DNA of 64,000 bases from Eumeta japonica (lineage: Eukaryota > Arthropoda > Insecta > Lepidoptera > Psychidae): NCBI GenBank assembly GCA_005406025.1, contig BGZK01000086.1:434001-498000 (forward strand). The letters run 5' to 3'. A program made the translations under genes and the position numbers. A model generated the notes under the pieces. It was not told the DNA's origin. It did not search any database and saw only the letters and a list, made by a program, of their open reading frames with translations. This document shows positions 48,101 through 63,100 of this stretch, in pieces (position 1 is the first letter of the stretch; each line of letters begins with the position of its first letter).

Positions 48101-51100
48101 TGTAAATATAATAATTATTAATAGTTTGAGTTAGGGAATAAGAAAACTTTAAATGTAATATTATAGATGCATGTAAGATATACATCGACTTGTAAGATAA
48201 ATCTTGTCAATTTTTATTATGATACCAATTTTCCGCCCGCAGCTTCATGGACATAAAATATGTCACTATTCATACTCCACACAGGAGACTTTGCTGTCCA
48301 TCCCCATCTCCTTTCCGCTTTCAATTTAATTCCTGTACTGTTCTTGATTTCTATCCCAGTTACGCTCTTGATTTTAATTCTGATCTCATGGTTGATTTCG
48401 ACCTGAGCCCCATTCTACAAGATGATCCTGGTCCTGTCTCTGGATTCTTGTTCTTAAACGTTTTCAATTTTGATACTGCTCGCAGTTCTAATTCGTAGAT
48501 ATAAATATAAACTATATTATTCTAGGATAGTGTAGCCTTCTATGTATAAAAGGATTTTTATGTATTATAAAATCAGTAATTTCAAAGATACGTAGAAGCT
48601 GACACACAGGCAAACACAAAAAATTTAAAAACAGATTTCTTCTCTTTTATTACGTTCTCTTATCATACCCTCTCCATGTTTCATACAACCTTATGCACAG
48701 ACACAGCAGTTCCTACTTTTTTATTACATGTTTAGACTAAAAACAACATATTCATTTTAGTTATTTCATCATAAATCATATTGTAAAAAGATTTTAACAA
48801 TACATCTATGAATGTATTATGATTTAAATAAATTGGATGCCCCTACCATATATGTAAAGAAACAAATAAAAAAAAACTTTCATAACACAATATTTTAATT
48901 CTAATTTATTTCTTAATAGCAATTTTATTATAACTTTTTAGTAAATGATAGGCATGGTTCCCACCCATTTTAGTGAAATTTTAATATCAGTACTTTGTAA
49001 TGTAAATAATTATCTAATAAATAAATAAAAGAAGTTTTACTTCTGGCAAGAAAGATTGAAAGCTGTGCTAAACATATATCTGAATTAGCTAAGGGAAATG
49101 AGGTGAAAATTAAATTATATAAGAAAATACTTAAAAATACGAATTTACAACTAACTCGTTACATTCAAATTAAATAACAAGTGTACTAAACCTGTGGGTA
49201 GGTCGCAAGAGGCAATGGCGGCGCGCAACTGGGGCGCGTGAAAGTACTCCCAACGCGGTTCGACCGGCGACGCCACGCGCGTACGCAGCCCCTCGCACAA
49301 GCGCATCAGGAGACACCACTCCCACTCCTCAGCAAACACAAGACAGGCATATTTACTTTATAAAGAATTACATGTAAATAAAATATAATAATTGTAATGA
49401 TTGAACAAGCGCCATCTATGAATTTAATAAATAGATAAAGGACGTTATTTCCATTTTTACATTCATCTGAATATTATTGAGAGAATTTAATATTTTTAAA
49501 AAATAATGATAGTGCATTTGCAGTGGTACCTGCGTGGGGTGATGTGTCGTCTCGGTAAGAGCGACCAGTAAATTGTGGAGCGCAGCGTGGTGACGCGCGG
49601 CGGCGGCGGCACCCATCTCACAGGCGCAAGCACGCAACGCCCACGAGCGCGCCGATATGGAAACGACCGACGCAGTCTGTGTGATCACACCATTAACGCA
49701 CATCATTCTAACCAATTTACTACTCTAATCGCTAAAAGAAGAAACTAAATGCATTACAACTCATAAAAACAAAGTACCGTAAAACAATAATAGCAATATA
49801 ATCAGTTCGATGACTAAAAACAAAGTTTTACAAAATAAACTGTTTATTCCTACAGCACTTGATTTAATAATTTTGAGTAAACAATAAAACAATAATTGTA
49901 ACAAAAATAAAGAGTCTTCCATATTGTCAAATATTCAGAAAAGACAATACAAAATAACATTACAAGTTTTTAATCTATTAAACTAAACTATAATTCTTTA
50001 ACATTGTAATGTTTGAGAATGTTTCTGAAAAGTAATTCCTGTCAGATAATCTGTTACAGCATTGATAGTGTAAAAAAAATATATAAATAATTACATGATG
50101 ATAATAATAATGGTACAATAAACAAAAAAAATTGCAGAATTTTTCATTATTATTTTTATCACCATAACACTTAGGTATACCCTCCCACAATCTTTTTTAT
50201 TCCAGATCAAATGGATTGGATCCCAAAAAATGTCCAGAAATAATTACATATTAATAAAATATATATATATTGCAAAATAGTTATTGTTGAGAATACTGAA
50301 ACCTATATAGAGGCTCCAGTGCCTGCATCAGAACAAATGGGGCATGTACTGACTGGTTTGACATCCGCAGGGGTGTCAGACAGGGATGTGTAACATCGCC
50401 GTGACTATTCAACTCATTCAGGCATAGCTGTTTGTATGATTTAAAAGAACATGAGTATGGGCTAAGAATGGACGAGATCTGTGAAATGGCTCCTGCGCGC
50501 TGACTACCGAGTAATCTTTACGTCGTAAGCGTGCGAGTGGTACACCGACGACACAAATGCATAGTAACTAAAATAAAAGCTAGAAAAGATTTATAAAAAT
50601 AGATGTCAACAAGATTAAAGCCATATTGTCTAAAAGAAATGAAAGCATGACTGATTGTGATATCTTTATAGGAGGTATAAAAGTTGATCAAGTGAGAGTT
50701 TATCTAGTGTTAGTATGCATAGTAAAAGTATGGTAGAGAAAGTTAGGAGTGTTATAAGAATCACAAAATAGAATTTATACAATATATGTTTGATCCCTAT
50801 GGTTTGGCAATTTCTAACGCTTCGCAAAAGTATTTTCTTAGTATGTAGCCCTATTAGTTAGAGCAACAGGCATGAATCTGAATAGAGATTATTTTAAAAA
50901 TTGAATTATTTAACTATGGTTAGTATGGTAACTATGGTTAGTACTTCCGTAAAATAATATTTCTCAGGTAAAACTTATTTTGTCATTGTTTTTACAAATA
51001 ATATTAATGGTGATTTCCAATTTTTAAATTGACTGTACTTTCTACTTTATTATCTTAATCTTATTATAACTGACAAAGTTCCTATGTAACAGCAATTAAA

Positions 51101-54100
51101 TATAGTATAATTTTTTACTTAATTGATTTTAAAATATATGATTACTTCATGTGTTTCAACTAATTCACATTTTTAGTACATAAAAATTAATTTAAGCCTA
51201 GAAACCCTAGTTTGTTCCTTGCAACTATATCAAGTCCAAGTACACCTTTTTGCTGTCGGATTGTGATTTACTAAGTTATTTTACTTAATTTATGTAACTA
51301 AGCAGCAGTTACAACCTGATAACCATGCCCATTACAATCTTAGATTGAATTAAGCAATATTCGTGAATGTTTTTCTCTTTCATATGCAATTTGGTATATC
51401 AATCTATAAATATTAACTAATGATTTTAAATATATCAATATAATAACATAACAGTAACTAAATAACAGCAATCTGCTGCTATTATTTTTACAAAAATAAG
51501 ATAGGAACAAAAAATGTAAATAATGAAGACCAAAAAGGCCAAACAATACCAAAGACAAAAGCAACAAAACACCTCCAAATTGATGGTTGCTTTCAGATGC
51601 CTCGTCAAGAAGTGGTCCCGCGACCGCAGTAGACGCAGCGCCGGCGCTGATGTGTTGGGACGTGCGCAAATCCAGTACAGCAGCTTGTAGCAACTTTCCA
51701 CTAAATCACTTGCCTCCCTGTTAGAAATACATTACATTATCTTCTTGTTTTATTTTATTCTTTCATTAAAGTCTCAATAGGCTAATAAATACTGTTACAT
51801 ATTCCAGCCATATAAATAATTGTAACTATATTGCCCTTGATCATATTTGTAAAGGAGACCTATAAGTATGTGATATGAAGTACATCATTATTTCATTTGT
51901 TTCATTCATCTAGGGAAAGTAATTAAATAATTCTGACAAATCTGACTATCTTAACAAGGCTTTCTTTTTTATATACTTGTATACCACAATGAAAACAAAC
52001 AGTTTTATTGAAAAAAAAAAGCTATTTTGAAAATATAATTATCACAATCCTTTACAAATATTTTTGAAAAAATATGTTCAAAATTGATGTTGGCATTAAT
52101 AATAAATGCCTCTAAATCAAAAGGTTTCAAGATAAAATCCTGAACATGAACAAATTTCCCAATGAGTTTTTTTATGTTGAATTAAACCATCCATTTCATG
52201 CTTCATAGTACCGAAGTCATCGGTGTTGAAATTTGTCACCATAACACATAACAGTTGCATAGATAAGAGACCATTTTTTTTCTATAAAACTAACAAAAAT
52301 TTAATAACCATCTTTGCAATCCTGTACATTTTTTTAAATGTGTTAAAGAAATATCTTGATATAAATTTGTTTTACATTCTTTTTATTCTTTACTCTCAGC
52401 ATAATTTCTTAAATATGAAACATAATATTCATTCATTTGGATACTCTAGATATACCTAGTATCAGCATCTTGAGCTGTGAGGTGCTCCCCCAAAATATCA
52501 AGCAGAGAGTGGAGACAAGTGCGCGAGCTACCCGCCACGCCCGGCTCGTTCAGTTGGCTACGACTAACCTAAATGAACCATTTACATAATCAATAATATT
52601 TCAAGAAAAAACTACAAGCTGCAAATTATTATAATATTTAGAATGCAAATATTTAATAGAACATTTAATATGAGGATACCTACAAATGTCATATATTAAT
52701 TTTTATGTAAAAAAAAGTATATCAAGAAAGAAATTTAATAAATTAGTTTGCAGAAATTAATGTAAACGTTTCCAAAAAAACACTAATCTTAAACACATAT
52801 CAACATATTTTAAATCTCACTAAATGAAAGCCTTCCAATGACAAGAAAGACATGAAACATATATCCTCTTATAAAACGACACTTTTAAAGAAACCATTCA
52901 CAAAAAAAATATGAATTTTATTAACTTCACACTAACATCTTCAGTGAGTTGATACCCTAACAGATAGTGTGCAAAGTTGGGCGGCGCCATCGGCAAACAC
53001 TGCTGCATCAACAGCACTATGCCCTCTTTGGTCTGCTTGACGGCGGCACCGGTTTCGCCTTCTGCTCCTCTTTCGATTTCTAAGCACTCGACGAAGCCAT
53101 GTCTACATTTTAGAAGAAAGGTTGTTATTAACAAATAACTAAATTTTAGGCATCTATTAGTACTGGTATGATTTAGTAAACATTTTATGATTTTAACCGA
53201 CTATAGCAAAACAAACAAAGTAATATATTCACAGTAATGTACGATAATAAACTTGTAATGAGTTTTCAAAAACAACTCACAAACTACTGAAGGAGATATA
53301 AATATTAGTAATTAGCATGAGAATAGCAAGGTCTAGGTTTTTAGCAATGTGTCGTAAAAAAAAATTAAAAAAGGCCAAATTTTAATGAATTACAAATATA
53401 GATGTAATTTATAATAGGCCTTCCAGTATGTTTACAAGAATTCTCTGAATATTTTGCATTCCAAAGCCTAACACGTCACTGAAGGGCTAGGCCCAGAGCA
53501 GCTAGCTCGTGAGAACCACAAAGCAAGTGGAGTTAGTAAGTATAATTGTAAATAAGTATAACAATGAGAAACCAGATTGAAGCATAGGGGTAATTATTAA
53601 AATAACTTCATTTTTAATCTAAAATCATTAACATTAATCTGGTTTTCACATCTATTAAAACTCCGAAGCCACAATTATATACATTTTTATATGATTTATT
53701 TATTAACCCTTTGACGGACATAGTCAGATAACCCGACAAACAAAATTGTGACAAAGAGGCCAGTGTGGGCTATATCAGACAAATTACTCTTTTCAATTTT
53801 TTTTCTTTATATTTTATTTTTAGGGAATTAAAGAACAAAAATAATAATATTTATGATTGTAATGAATCTAATAGTTTTCTAATAGATAAATGAACCTTAG
53901 ATATAATCCCAGAAACAACATAATATCGTAACAATAAAAAGCCATTTTCTTCAATACAAATCATCGATATTGATATATATTCATAAAACCAAAGTCGACT
54001 ATATTCAACAATAGTGATGCAAAAGTTACTTTCCTTTTTTAGAAAGGAGAGCAGGGTGATAGAGTGCAAGTGGGCCGCCAGAACTTTCACTCACTGTATA

Positions 54101-57100
54101 AAAAGCAACAACAGAAGCTGTTACTTTAAGTCTGTATTCTGTAAGACTGTTCTGACTATTTCAACAGTCAAGCCGATCCATTTTCTTACTGTAACCAAGT
54201 TGACTACAGCATGGCTCTACCACGGCTCTAAACTTTTATTATTTATTTTTAACAAATACAATATAGTAAAAGAGATTTGAAATTAATTCTCACGTAACAC
54301 GTACGTAATACATACGAAAACGTAATACGAGGGCTACTATTTGTGTCCGGAACATCAAAAAGAAACAAACATCTATCAGTTAATATGGTTTTATTGCTTT
54401 TCGTAATATTCGCCACGATAATTGATGCACTTTTGTATTTGTGAAACTAATTTTAGAGCACTTTTTTCCATTCTTACTGAGGTATCTTTAAAATATGCAT
54501 TTTGAACGTAGGCTTACATGGAATAAACTATATTCTCCAGCCAAGGAGGTCCATTTTTAAATGTTGTAATTACTTTTGAAATATTGTTCTGTGTGAGGCC
54601 AGTTCCAGATACTTAATTAGCAGATTAGCAGCCCTCATAAGAATGAAAGTATATATATATATAGATCCTTTCAGTATTGTTTATTTTGTTTAAAAAGTTG
54701 TTTATTTACCCTTTTTATCTACCAAACATTGCTTTATAGCGCCATCTCATATAATTATGAAGTAATTATATTGTTGCTATGTTATTGGTTCTTAAAAACA
54801 AATGACATTATATCACAAACTACAGATAATAAAATATATATGTAAATTTTACATATGTGAAGGTATGTATATTATGATTTAAATATTTATTATTGGACAT
54901 AAATATAAACAATATTTTGCATAAGATGTTATCATATTCTCACGGCAAACACGAAAGACGCCAGTTGCCCAGGTACTTTTAAACTAGAAGTAACTAATAT
55001 GTGCAGAACATGGTAATATAATCTTTCAAATACATGTACATAAACCTACTGTCTCTAATCTTAAACACATATATTAACTCATTTCCGTTGTAAGTACAAA
55101 ATAACCCTAACCTTATCTCAACCGCAGTGGAATGATTCCTGGTGACAGCGCAGAGCAGCTGTCTCGCGGCGGCCGGTTGTCGGAGCGCCAAACAGAGCAG
55201 CGCCACGGCGCGCGCCGCCGCCGCCGGCAAAACGGGCCCCTGCCGCAGCACTCGGCAACACGATACCAGCCGGTCACTATCGTTGAGGCCTTCCGGCGCT
55301 AATCAACAATACGATTCTAAATAAAAATCCAATGGAACTGTTTTGGTTATTTAGAATCGTATTGTTGATTGAATTTCCCATGTTTTTTGTTAGCATTGTT
55401 ATTTAAACACAAGAACCTAAACTATTTTAAAGACCGCGATAATCTATATATATCTACAAATGTCAATCATGTTATTAGAAATCAAAAATTTCTTACCAAA
55501 ATGTTTTTACAATTTAAATATAATCAACATATACTCATCACAAACAAAAGCAAGAACAGATTCAAATAGTATAGCAAAATATATTAATTTTGAGATGCAT
55601 ATTATGAGAGATTTTATAATATGAGAGAAATAATACATATAAAATTATAACATGCTTTGTCAAAATTAAATAATTGTTCTTGAATCTATTAATATTGCAC
55701 AACAGTAACATAAAATTCACACCCTTTATTTTGTACAAAAAAGTGTATCAGGTCCCAAACGTCAGAAATAAAAAATAATAGATGTGATTGGGCATACTTT
55801 ATGCAAACATTGTCAGTGGACAAATGAATGAGGGAGTCCAAACTGCAATCTGGCTTCCATAATTGGTTTTTTTTGTTATTGAATTACTACATTAACAAGA
55901 TATTTTTTTGTGGTTTTAGGAATATAAATTTCATATTTTCACCACCACTATTTTTAACAATTATGAGAATTTATAACTGATATAATATAAGAATGTAAAA
56001 TATGTATGGGAGACATTTGTGGGCCATGGTAAACGATTTTTTTTTATGTTTTCATATAACTGCACAAATTCATTAAAGATTATGATTGAATACAACTACA
56101 GAAATTGTTTTTATTTTTTTATTGTTAAATCTTATTAATATAAATGCATTTGGTATCCCATGCACTTTTAATGTCTGTTTCTGTGAGTACAGTGTATTTG
56201 TGCATAAATGAGATTTCTTTTATTCTTATTAAAACTTGTTTATTTTAGCATATGCAATCAGAATGTGTCACATCAGAAAAATAAACACTCAATTAGAATG
56301 GACAGTTTATAAAAAATACAAATCAATAAATTAAAAAAAAACATATTATGACATTTCCAAAACATTTGCACTTACAAACTATCAATGAGAAAAATAAAAA
56401 CGAAATATTATATATATTTGGCGATAGCCACAGTAATGATATGATAATATTCAATCTGCCTACTCAGCGTGATGATTAGATAATCTCTCTAGAAGTCTCA
56501 ATTCCCTAAGCCCAATAAGGTTTTGTTCACTAATGTCACATACCCACTAAGAGTTTGGACAGGCCGATGATAAGCGCGGCGCGGCCAGCGTTTGCTGCCT
56601 CGCGGGTCAACGCCCTCTCGGCCTGCAGACCGCCCTCTAACAGTCTCAGAGACCACACCATACATTCTTCAACATATGACTGTAAGTGTAGATAAATATG
56701 TGTATATTAATCATATAGCCACCAAAAGATAAAGCGCCCGTCAAATAAACATCTAGGAGTATTCACTGTTTATTCCTTATTTTTAAAATCACAATCCTCA
56801 TATCTATCATTTTAGCTTTAAGAAATTAATGCGAACACAACACACGCACATGAAATTTATGTTAATTTCATAGATTTCATAAAAGACAAACAATACACAA
56901 GACTTTTCGATAAAAATTCTAAGCCTGGCATATACTTCAAAAATCTTAAATATCAATATCTAGATATTTTTTAAACATTATTCTAAAGTCAGTCTAAAAC
57001 TAAAATGTCATATTTGAAATTTAATTTGATATTCTTTATTTTGCAATATTAAATTTCCTTTTCAATTTTATTTTTTAATATTTCTCTCCTAATTTGTTTG

Positions 57101-60100
57101 TGTAAATTATATAAAATTACATTAAACCTAGGAAAATATAGGTCATTTAAAATGCTCTTAAAGGATTGATTTATAAATTAATTATCATTCCATGTATTAA
57201 ATGAAAGTAATTTTGTACTTAGAACACTTATTTCCATGCTAGTGTATGCAAATGGTGTATTTGATTCTCAATCTATGCTTTTTAGTGTTTATGGAAGTGC
57301 ACCTGTTTCTACCCTTCTGTCATTGCAGCACTTTAACAAAGCAGAACATTGTCACTGGCATTTGCTGGATGTTCATAAATTTCCATTTTTTACAAAAAGT
57401 AAAACATAAACATAAAATACATGTAATAATAATACAAAGAAAACATAAAATAGTGTGTGGAAATATATGAAAATAATAAAATAGCATCTGAAAAAAATCG
57501 TCCATACCTTGCCATGTAGAGGATGGACACTTGAATCCATTAATTCTAATGTTTCATCTAAAGTGTTGAAAACGAGCCTCAGCAAATCTGATTTGGTGTG
57601 AAGTTGTAGTAGTAAATGGAAACCAGGCGGTGGATTCGTATCCCGAGGCCGAACGGCGCCTCCAATGCCCATTGGTGAAAAGTCATGAACACTTGGTTCA
57701 TACTGCTCTAGCCAATGTGTGAACAGACGCAGACAAAGTCCTAAAACCTGTTTGAATGATAAATATGTATTAAATGTAGCTAAAAATTATATATTCGTTC
57801 AAAATTATTTAGTGGAATTAGTTTCTAAATATTAAAAAGCATAACTGAAAATTATATTCATTTGTATTTTATAAGGAATAGATTGTGATTGCTCTTTATT
57901 AATTTCTGTAAAATCAGTCAAACTGCTTATAATAATACCTAAAAGTGTATTTTATTATCTGACCTGCCATTTCTCATGCTGTTTGGCATAAGATCTGTGT
58001 GGGGCCGGCAGTGCGATCCTTTGTAGAACGTGTTCTAAATAAGGATCTAGGCCCGGGGGCCGGGCGCCCGCGCCGAGGGCTCGAGGTACTGGCGCAGCCA
58101 AGCACAAAGACTCCAAAAGACATAAAAAAGCACGAGTAAGGGGATATTCTTCTAAGCGACATTCAACCTGAAATAAAATTAATATTGTCTGTCAGCAATA
58201 GAGTACAATGATCGGTTGTTCTACAGCAGAAAAACAAGATAATTTACATTTTTCTTCTAAATTGTCAATAAAATTGGTATACAAACATGAAATGATAATA
58301 ATTTAACATCCAAATGCAAAAACCATTTATATTATTCAAATGCTCATAAACGTAAAAGCAAATCCTCAATTAATTGAAAATCTCAAAGGAAAACTTTTAA
58401 TTTAAAATAACATTTATATATATAATAAATGTAGACTTTGTGCGCCAGTATATTACAATCTTTAGCAAAAGGATAACAATTTGGGGCTGAACAATAAGTA
58501 ATAAAAGGTAATGCACAATAAGTAATAATATATATATTTAATTTTCTTTGTTCATCAGTTTGTCTGTTTGATTAAATGGGCATTATACAAAAACCACTCC
58601 ATAAATTCAAAATCAAATTTCTGATAAATACGGAATTTAAGTTGAAGTACCATTTAGTATTAACTAGCTTATGTTAGCAGCTTCACTTGCTCGGATACAG
58701 AATAAATTCCTTTCATTTCTATAACCACCATTGGTTATTGGTAAAAGCAAAGTTCAAAGGAAGATCAACACCAGTTAGGAATTGAAATTGCTAGCAGGAC
58801 TGGGATTAGGATCAAGAGTGGAAGCAAGACTGTTTCGTGACAGAATAATTCCACGGCAGTGTGCGTTTTATCAGTGTTTTGGAGCACATTTCTCTGCGAT
58901 GATTTGATCTGAATTGGGAATGTCAAACGAAACCAAATTTCAGATCGAAAGTAGGTCTGGGTGAAAGCTAATGCCAAAATAAAACAAACTGAATAGAAGT
59001 TGTGATGACTAGTAGACAATGCAATACCTCTTGCAGTTCAGCACTCAATGCTCGCCTCTCCCTCTCTGCAGGAACCGTTCGTACTAACTGCGCTGCCTCT
59101 AAGCCCGCCCAGACACGCGCTGCGGTCGCCGCCGTGCCGCCTAAAGCAGCTAATGTCAGGCACAACTCTGCCTTCAATGGTAGAGGAATATGGCAGCAAA
59201 TCAGACCTATGAAAATGCCAATAAGGATAAATGAAATAATATAAAATCACATACATTTTTTAAATAAAAAAATAACAGAATTTGTTTTAAATGATTACTG
59301 TAATGATGATTGTCAAATAATACCTCAGTTATTAACATAGATGACTGCATTTCTTTATTGAATCATTATTTTTTTTTCAAAAATTGTACGCATTTCATGA
59401 ATTACTTGGACAGTGGTAACGTTTTTGATAAGATATAAATTAATTTCATACCAAACATAGTGTTGACAACATCCCATTGCAGGTTTTCACAGATGGCAGC
59501 GCAGGCGGTATGGTCTATGCGCGCCACGGCTCCGATCAACTTTAATGCTGCTATCATGGCCTCTACCTAAAAATGCACATATGCTATCAAATACGTTATT
59601 TCCGGTTATTGATATAATTTTCTTTAACTGGAAATTATTTTTCCATAAAAGATCTTTTCTTAAGACAACATATAATTTTATTTAAAACAAATAACTTGGT
59701 TGCACATGTTATCCTGCTCCATGCAATTAGTTTACAGTTTAGAGTTTAAACTTAATTGATTAACGAGATTATAGTAGTACTGTATTATTAAAATGTTTAA
59801 CAATACTATTTATAGTTTACTATAGTAAGTCATAAAAACATACTTGCATAGAAATGCGGCACAGAGCTTTTAATTTGTTGCCCTTGGAAAATGATATGTG
59901 ATAGAAAATCATACTGGGTCATAATATTCCAAACATTGTACAATAATTATTTACCATAACAGATATTTTTCATACTGGCAACATTAAATATTAGTAAATG
60001 TCAATCACTATTTTGCTCTATATTAAACCAACTAACTATAGAGGGTAAAGGTAAGACCTCTCTGTGTAAAAGTGGCGCCACAATAGCAAGAGCGTATATT

Positions 60101-63100
60101 TAAAAAAAAAAACGCTATCTTAGGTTATCTTTATTATTTATTTTGAACTTTCGGACTATGCAAACAGTTGAGGTTTTGTAAATTGTAGTTTTGTTATAAC
60201 TACTCTAGTCTTTATAATATTCAATTTTTCAACTCAGCACACTTCACTCCGCCAATAACAACTAAGTTCATTTCATACTCTCTTGCTACTTTAGCACCAC
60301 TATGGAGGGATTTGAACTGTTATTTACAGTTTGTAGCTGTACACTTTTGCAACTATTCCCCCATATGAGAGAGTTCTCCTTACCTCTACCCTCCATGCAA
60401 AGAACAGAGTCATGGTATACAGAAAAAATATTGCATAAAATAATGATAATTCCTGGATAATTTCCAGTATTTTATGGAAGTTCCAACAGCAACAAATGTC
60501 ATATATATGTTACATATGCCAAATGTACAATACAATATACTCGAGCATTGCATTCATGTATACTGAATAAATGGACTCAGTCTGTCTTAACTCTTCCTAA
60601 GCCTAGACTGTATCAGGCATTTGGCAAGTAACTCTTCTGTTCTTGGTCCAATTTATACTTTTTCAAACTGTTTAAGCAAGTGTCTATGTACAGGTTGTAC
60701 TGCATCGGTATCATTTGATATGCCTGTCAGCTGGCAGGCCGTGGATCTCAATCTGCAGTATGCTATCTAACCACCACATGTGCATGGCGGTTAGATATGG
60801 GTAGATTGACATTGTCTTGCTTAGATTACTCTTGATCAGGATGGTCAGGAAAAATTTATGATACCATCATAAGCTTTTTTCAAATCTATGAAAGCAGATG
60901 AGACTTTCTTGATTAAGCCAAAAACTTTCCATGATAATTCTCAGGGAAAAAACTTAGTCCTGACATTTCATGACTATTAGGTATCTCAACTATATGTCCC
61001 AAACCAATTATTACATAGAACTAACGCGGCGCAGCTTAAGACATGATAACTTTCACATTCTCTCTGGTTAGCTTTTTCTGTCATAGCTGAGGTATAATGA
61101 TGTGTTTGCGATAGTTACTACGCACTTAATATGGTTACTTTTCTTTATTATCTATATTCTGAATTCAACTAAATACATTTATTACTTAACTATAAATTAA
61201 ATTTTTTTTGTAGCATTTCTAGGTCGATTTTACTACTTGCCCCTTAAGTTATGCACCATATCTATCTACATACGCAGGATCATTTTAAAATAAAATAATG
61301 CAAGCTCATTGCATGCTTGCCTGATGGACAATATGATGCACTAACTCTCTCTGACTCATTCTTATCTTTATCAGCTAGTAATACTTATTTACAGGCACTC
61401 TTACATAGACAAACATATTCCATCATGCAGTAGCTTCAATCCTATATATAAAAATTCATCGGTCATATGTTTGTAGTGAAAAAATGGAAAAGTAAGTGGC
61501 CATGAAATTTTGACATAACATTTTTTCCTCCCCAGTTTTATCAGTATATTTTTGCTATTACATCAATACAAAAAAATCACTCATGAAAAGTTACACTATC
61601 CCTAAACAATTTAGCTTACATTTTATTTATAAATTAGCATTTGCCTCGGCTTCATCGAAGTCATAACCATGACTGATAACAGTATAGAAATTGAAAGTGG
61701 AACAAATGGAATAGAAAACCGATATTGAAACTAAAAGTGAGAAGACGACCAAAGTCGAAATTGAATGTTGCATGCAGATTAGAATCGAGAGCAAAGATTG
61801 AAAGCAAAAGAATTACCGTGATCAAAATTCAGAGCAGGAAGAAGATCGGCATTAACAGCAATATAAAAGATGAATGAATACATTCTATGTTAACACGAGC
61901 TAAGCTATGGACAGAAAGCTAGTTTCATGCATAATTAGTTATAATTTGTAACAAGAGTAAAAATTAAATGGAGTTATATCTGTAATGTAATAAATATATA
62001 ATACCCCCCTTGCACCAACATAATGAATGAAAGGGGTAGTGCTATAGAGAGACTCTTCTGTAAGTCTTCGTATTAGGCCCTCTAGTTGACAGAGGTTGCA
62101 GCTAAAAAAGAAACACCCAAAACCAAAACAAAATTAAATTAAAACTAATACACCAAAACTTATCAAGTTATTTATATGTCTCTCTTTAAAATGACTCATA
62201 ATTTATTTCTATGCTATATGGACGAAATCGTTTCAATAAAGTTCATAAAATTTAAATAACAATACTTGTAGCCATTGTAGGCAACCAGGTATACAAGTAT
62301 TCCTCTACTGATAACTATTTTTAAACATTACATTTCTACTACAAATAAGATCTACACATTTATCAAACCATCATATCTTATTCTATAAAAATATGAGGAA
62401 ATTGTTAAAAAACCTTAATGGGATATAATCTTTAAGATTCTTTTGTCCACATGATGTGTACTAAAATCAAATATTTACCTTTACATAGATAATTTTATTG
62501 TTCAAAGACAATATATAAATAATAAATATACTAATTTATGTGTATTCTTTTTATTTCATACAGTACAACACACAAAACTCTGCTGTTGGGAATTAGTCAC
62601 GAAAGCGTCGCAATGACATAAAATAATATTTTTATTAATAAAATTTAATTGAACTAGGCTTGGAACAAAAATATTTTTTTTTTCCAAGCCTAGTTCAAAG
62701 CCCATGCATGCAAGGAAGAAATGTGCTTTAAATGCATTAGAAAAAAGAGGATCGCGGTCCAGTTGCGTGCAAACGGAATTCGTGGCCCCATCCTATGATA
62801 TAGAAAAGAAGTATAAATTCATGAGACTCCAAAATACTCTCACCTCCTCATGTCTGACCAGCAAGCGCCCAGGCCTCGCAGCTGGTGTGATCACCGCCGA
62901 AGCGCCCAAAGAGGACGCATGGACATGCTGTTCAGCTAGCGGCGACGGATCTTGACGGAGATTACTAGATAAGAATTAAATATTTGATATGGAGTACCTT
63001 GGGGACTAAGCTTTGCTTAAATCTCACAATAATGCAACCACAACATAACAAAAGTATTGAAATAAATTCGAGTACTGTATTTATAAAAAAATAACTAGTA

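Larger units (their letters stand above)
59567..62843 (-). other. Longest Nup205 intron in the window
   Basis: 3.3 kb with the LINE relic at 60580-60960, the dispersed repeat at 61640-61880, a candidate extra exon at 62005-62079 and a 15-bp inverted repeat at 62651-62696. The rest is AT-rich without recognisable content. Confidence 0.8.

Noticed and set aside
55142..55324. + strand frame of 60 codons across the Nup205 exon at 55112-55298
   Set aside because: Shadow of the GC-rich exon on the other strand; the minus frame carries the conserved Nup205 reading with proper splice sites.
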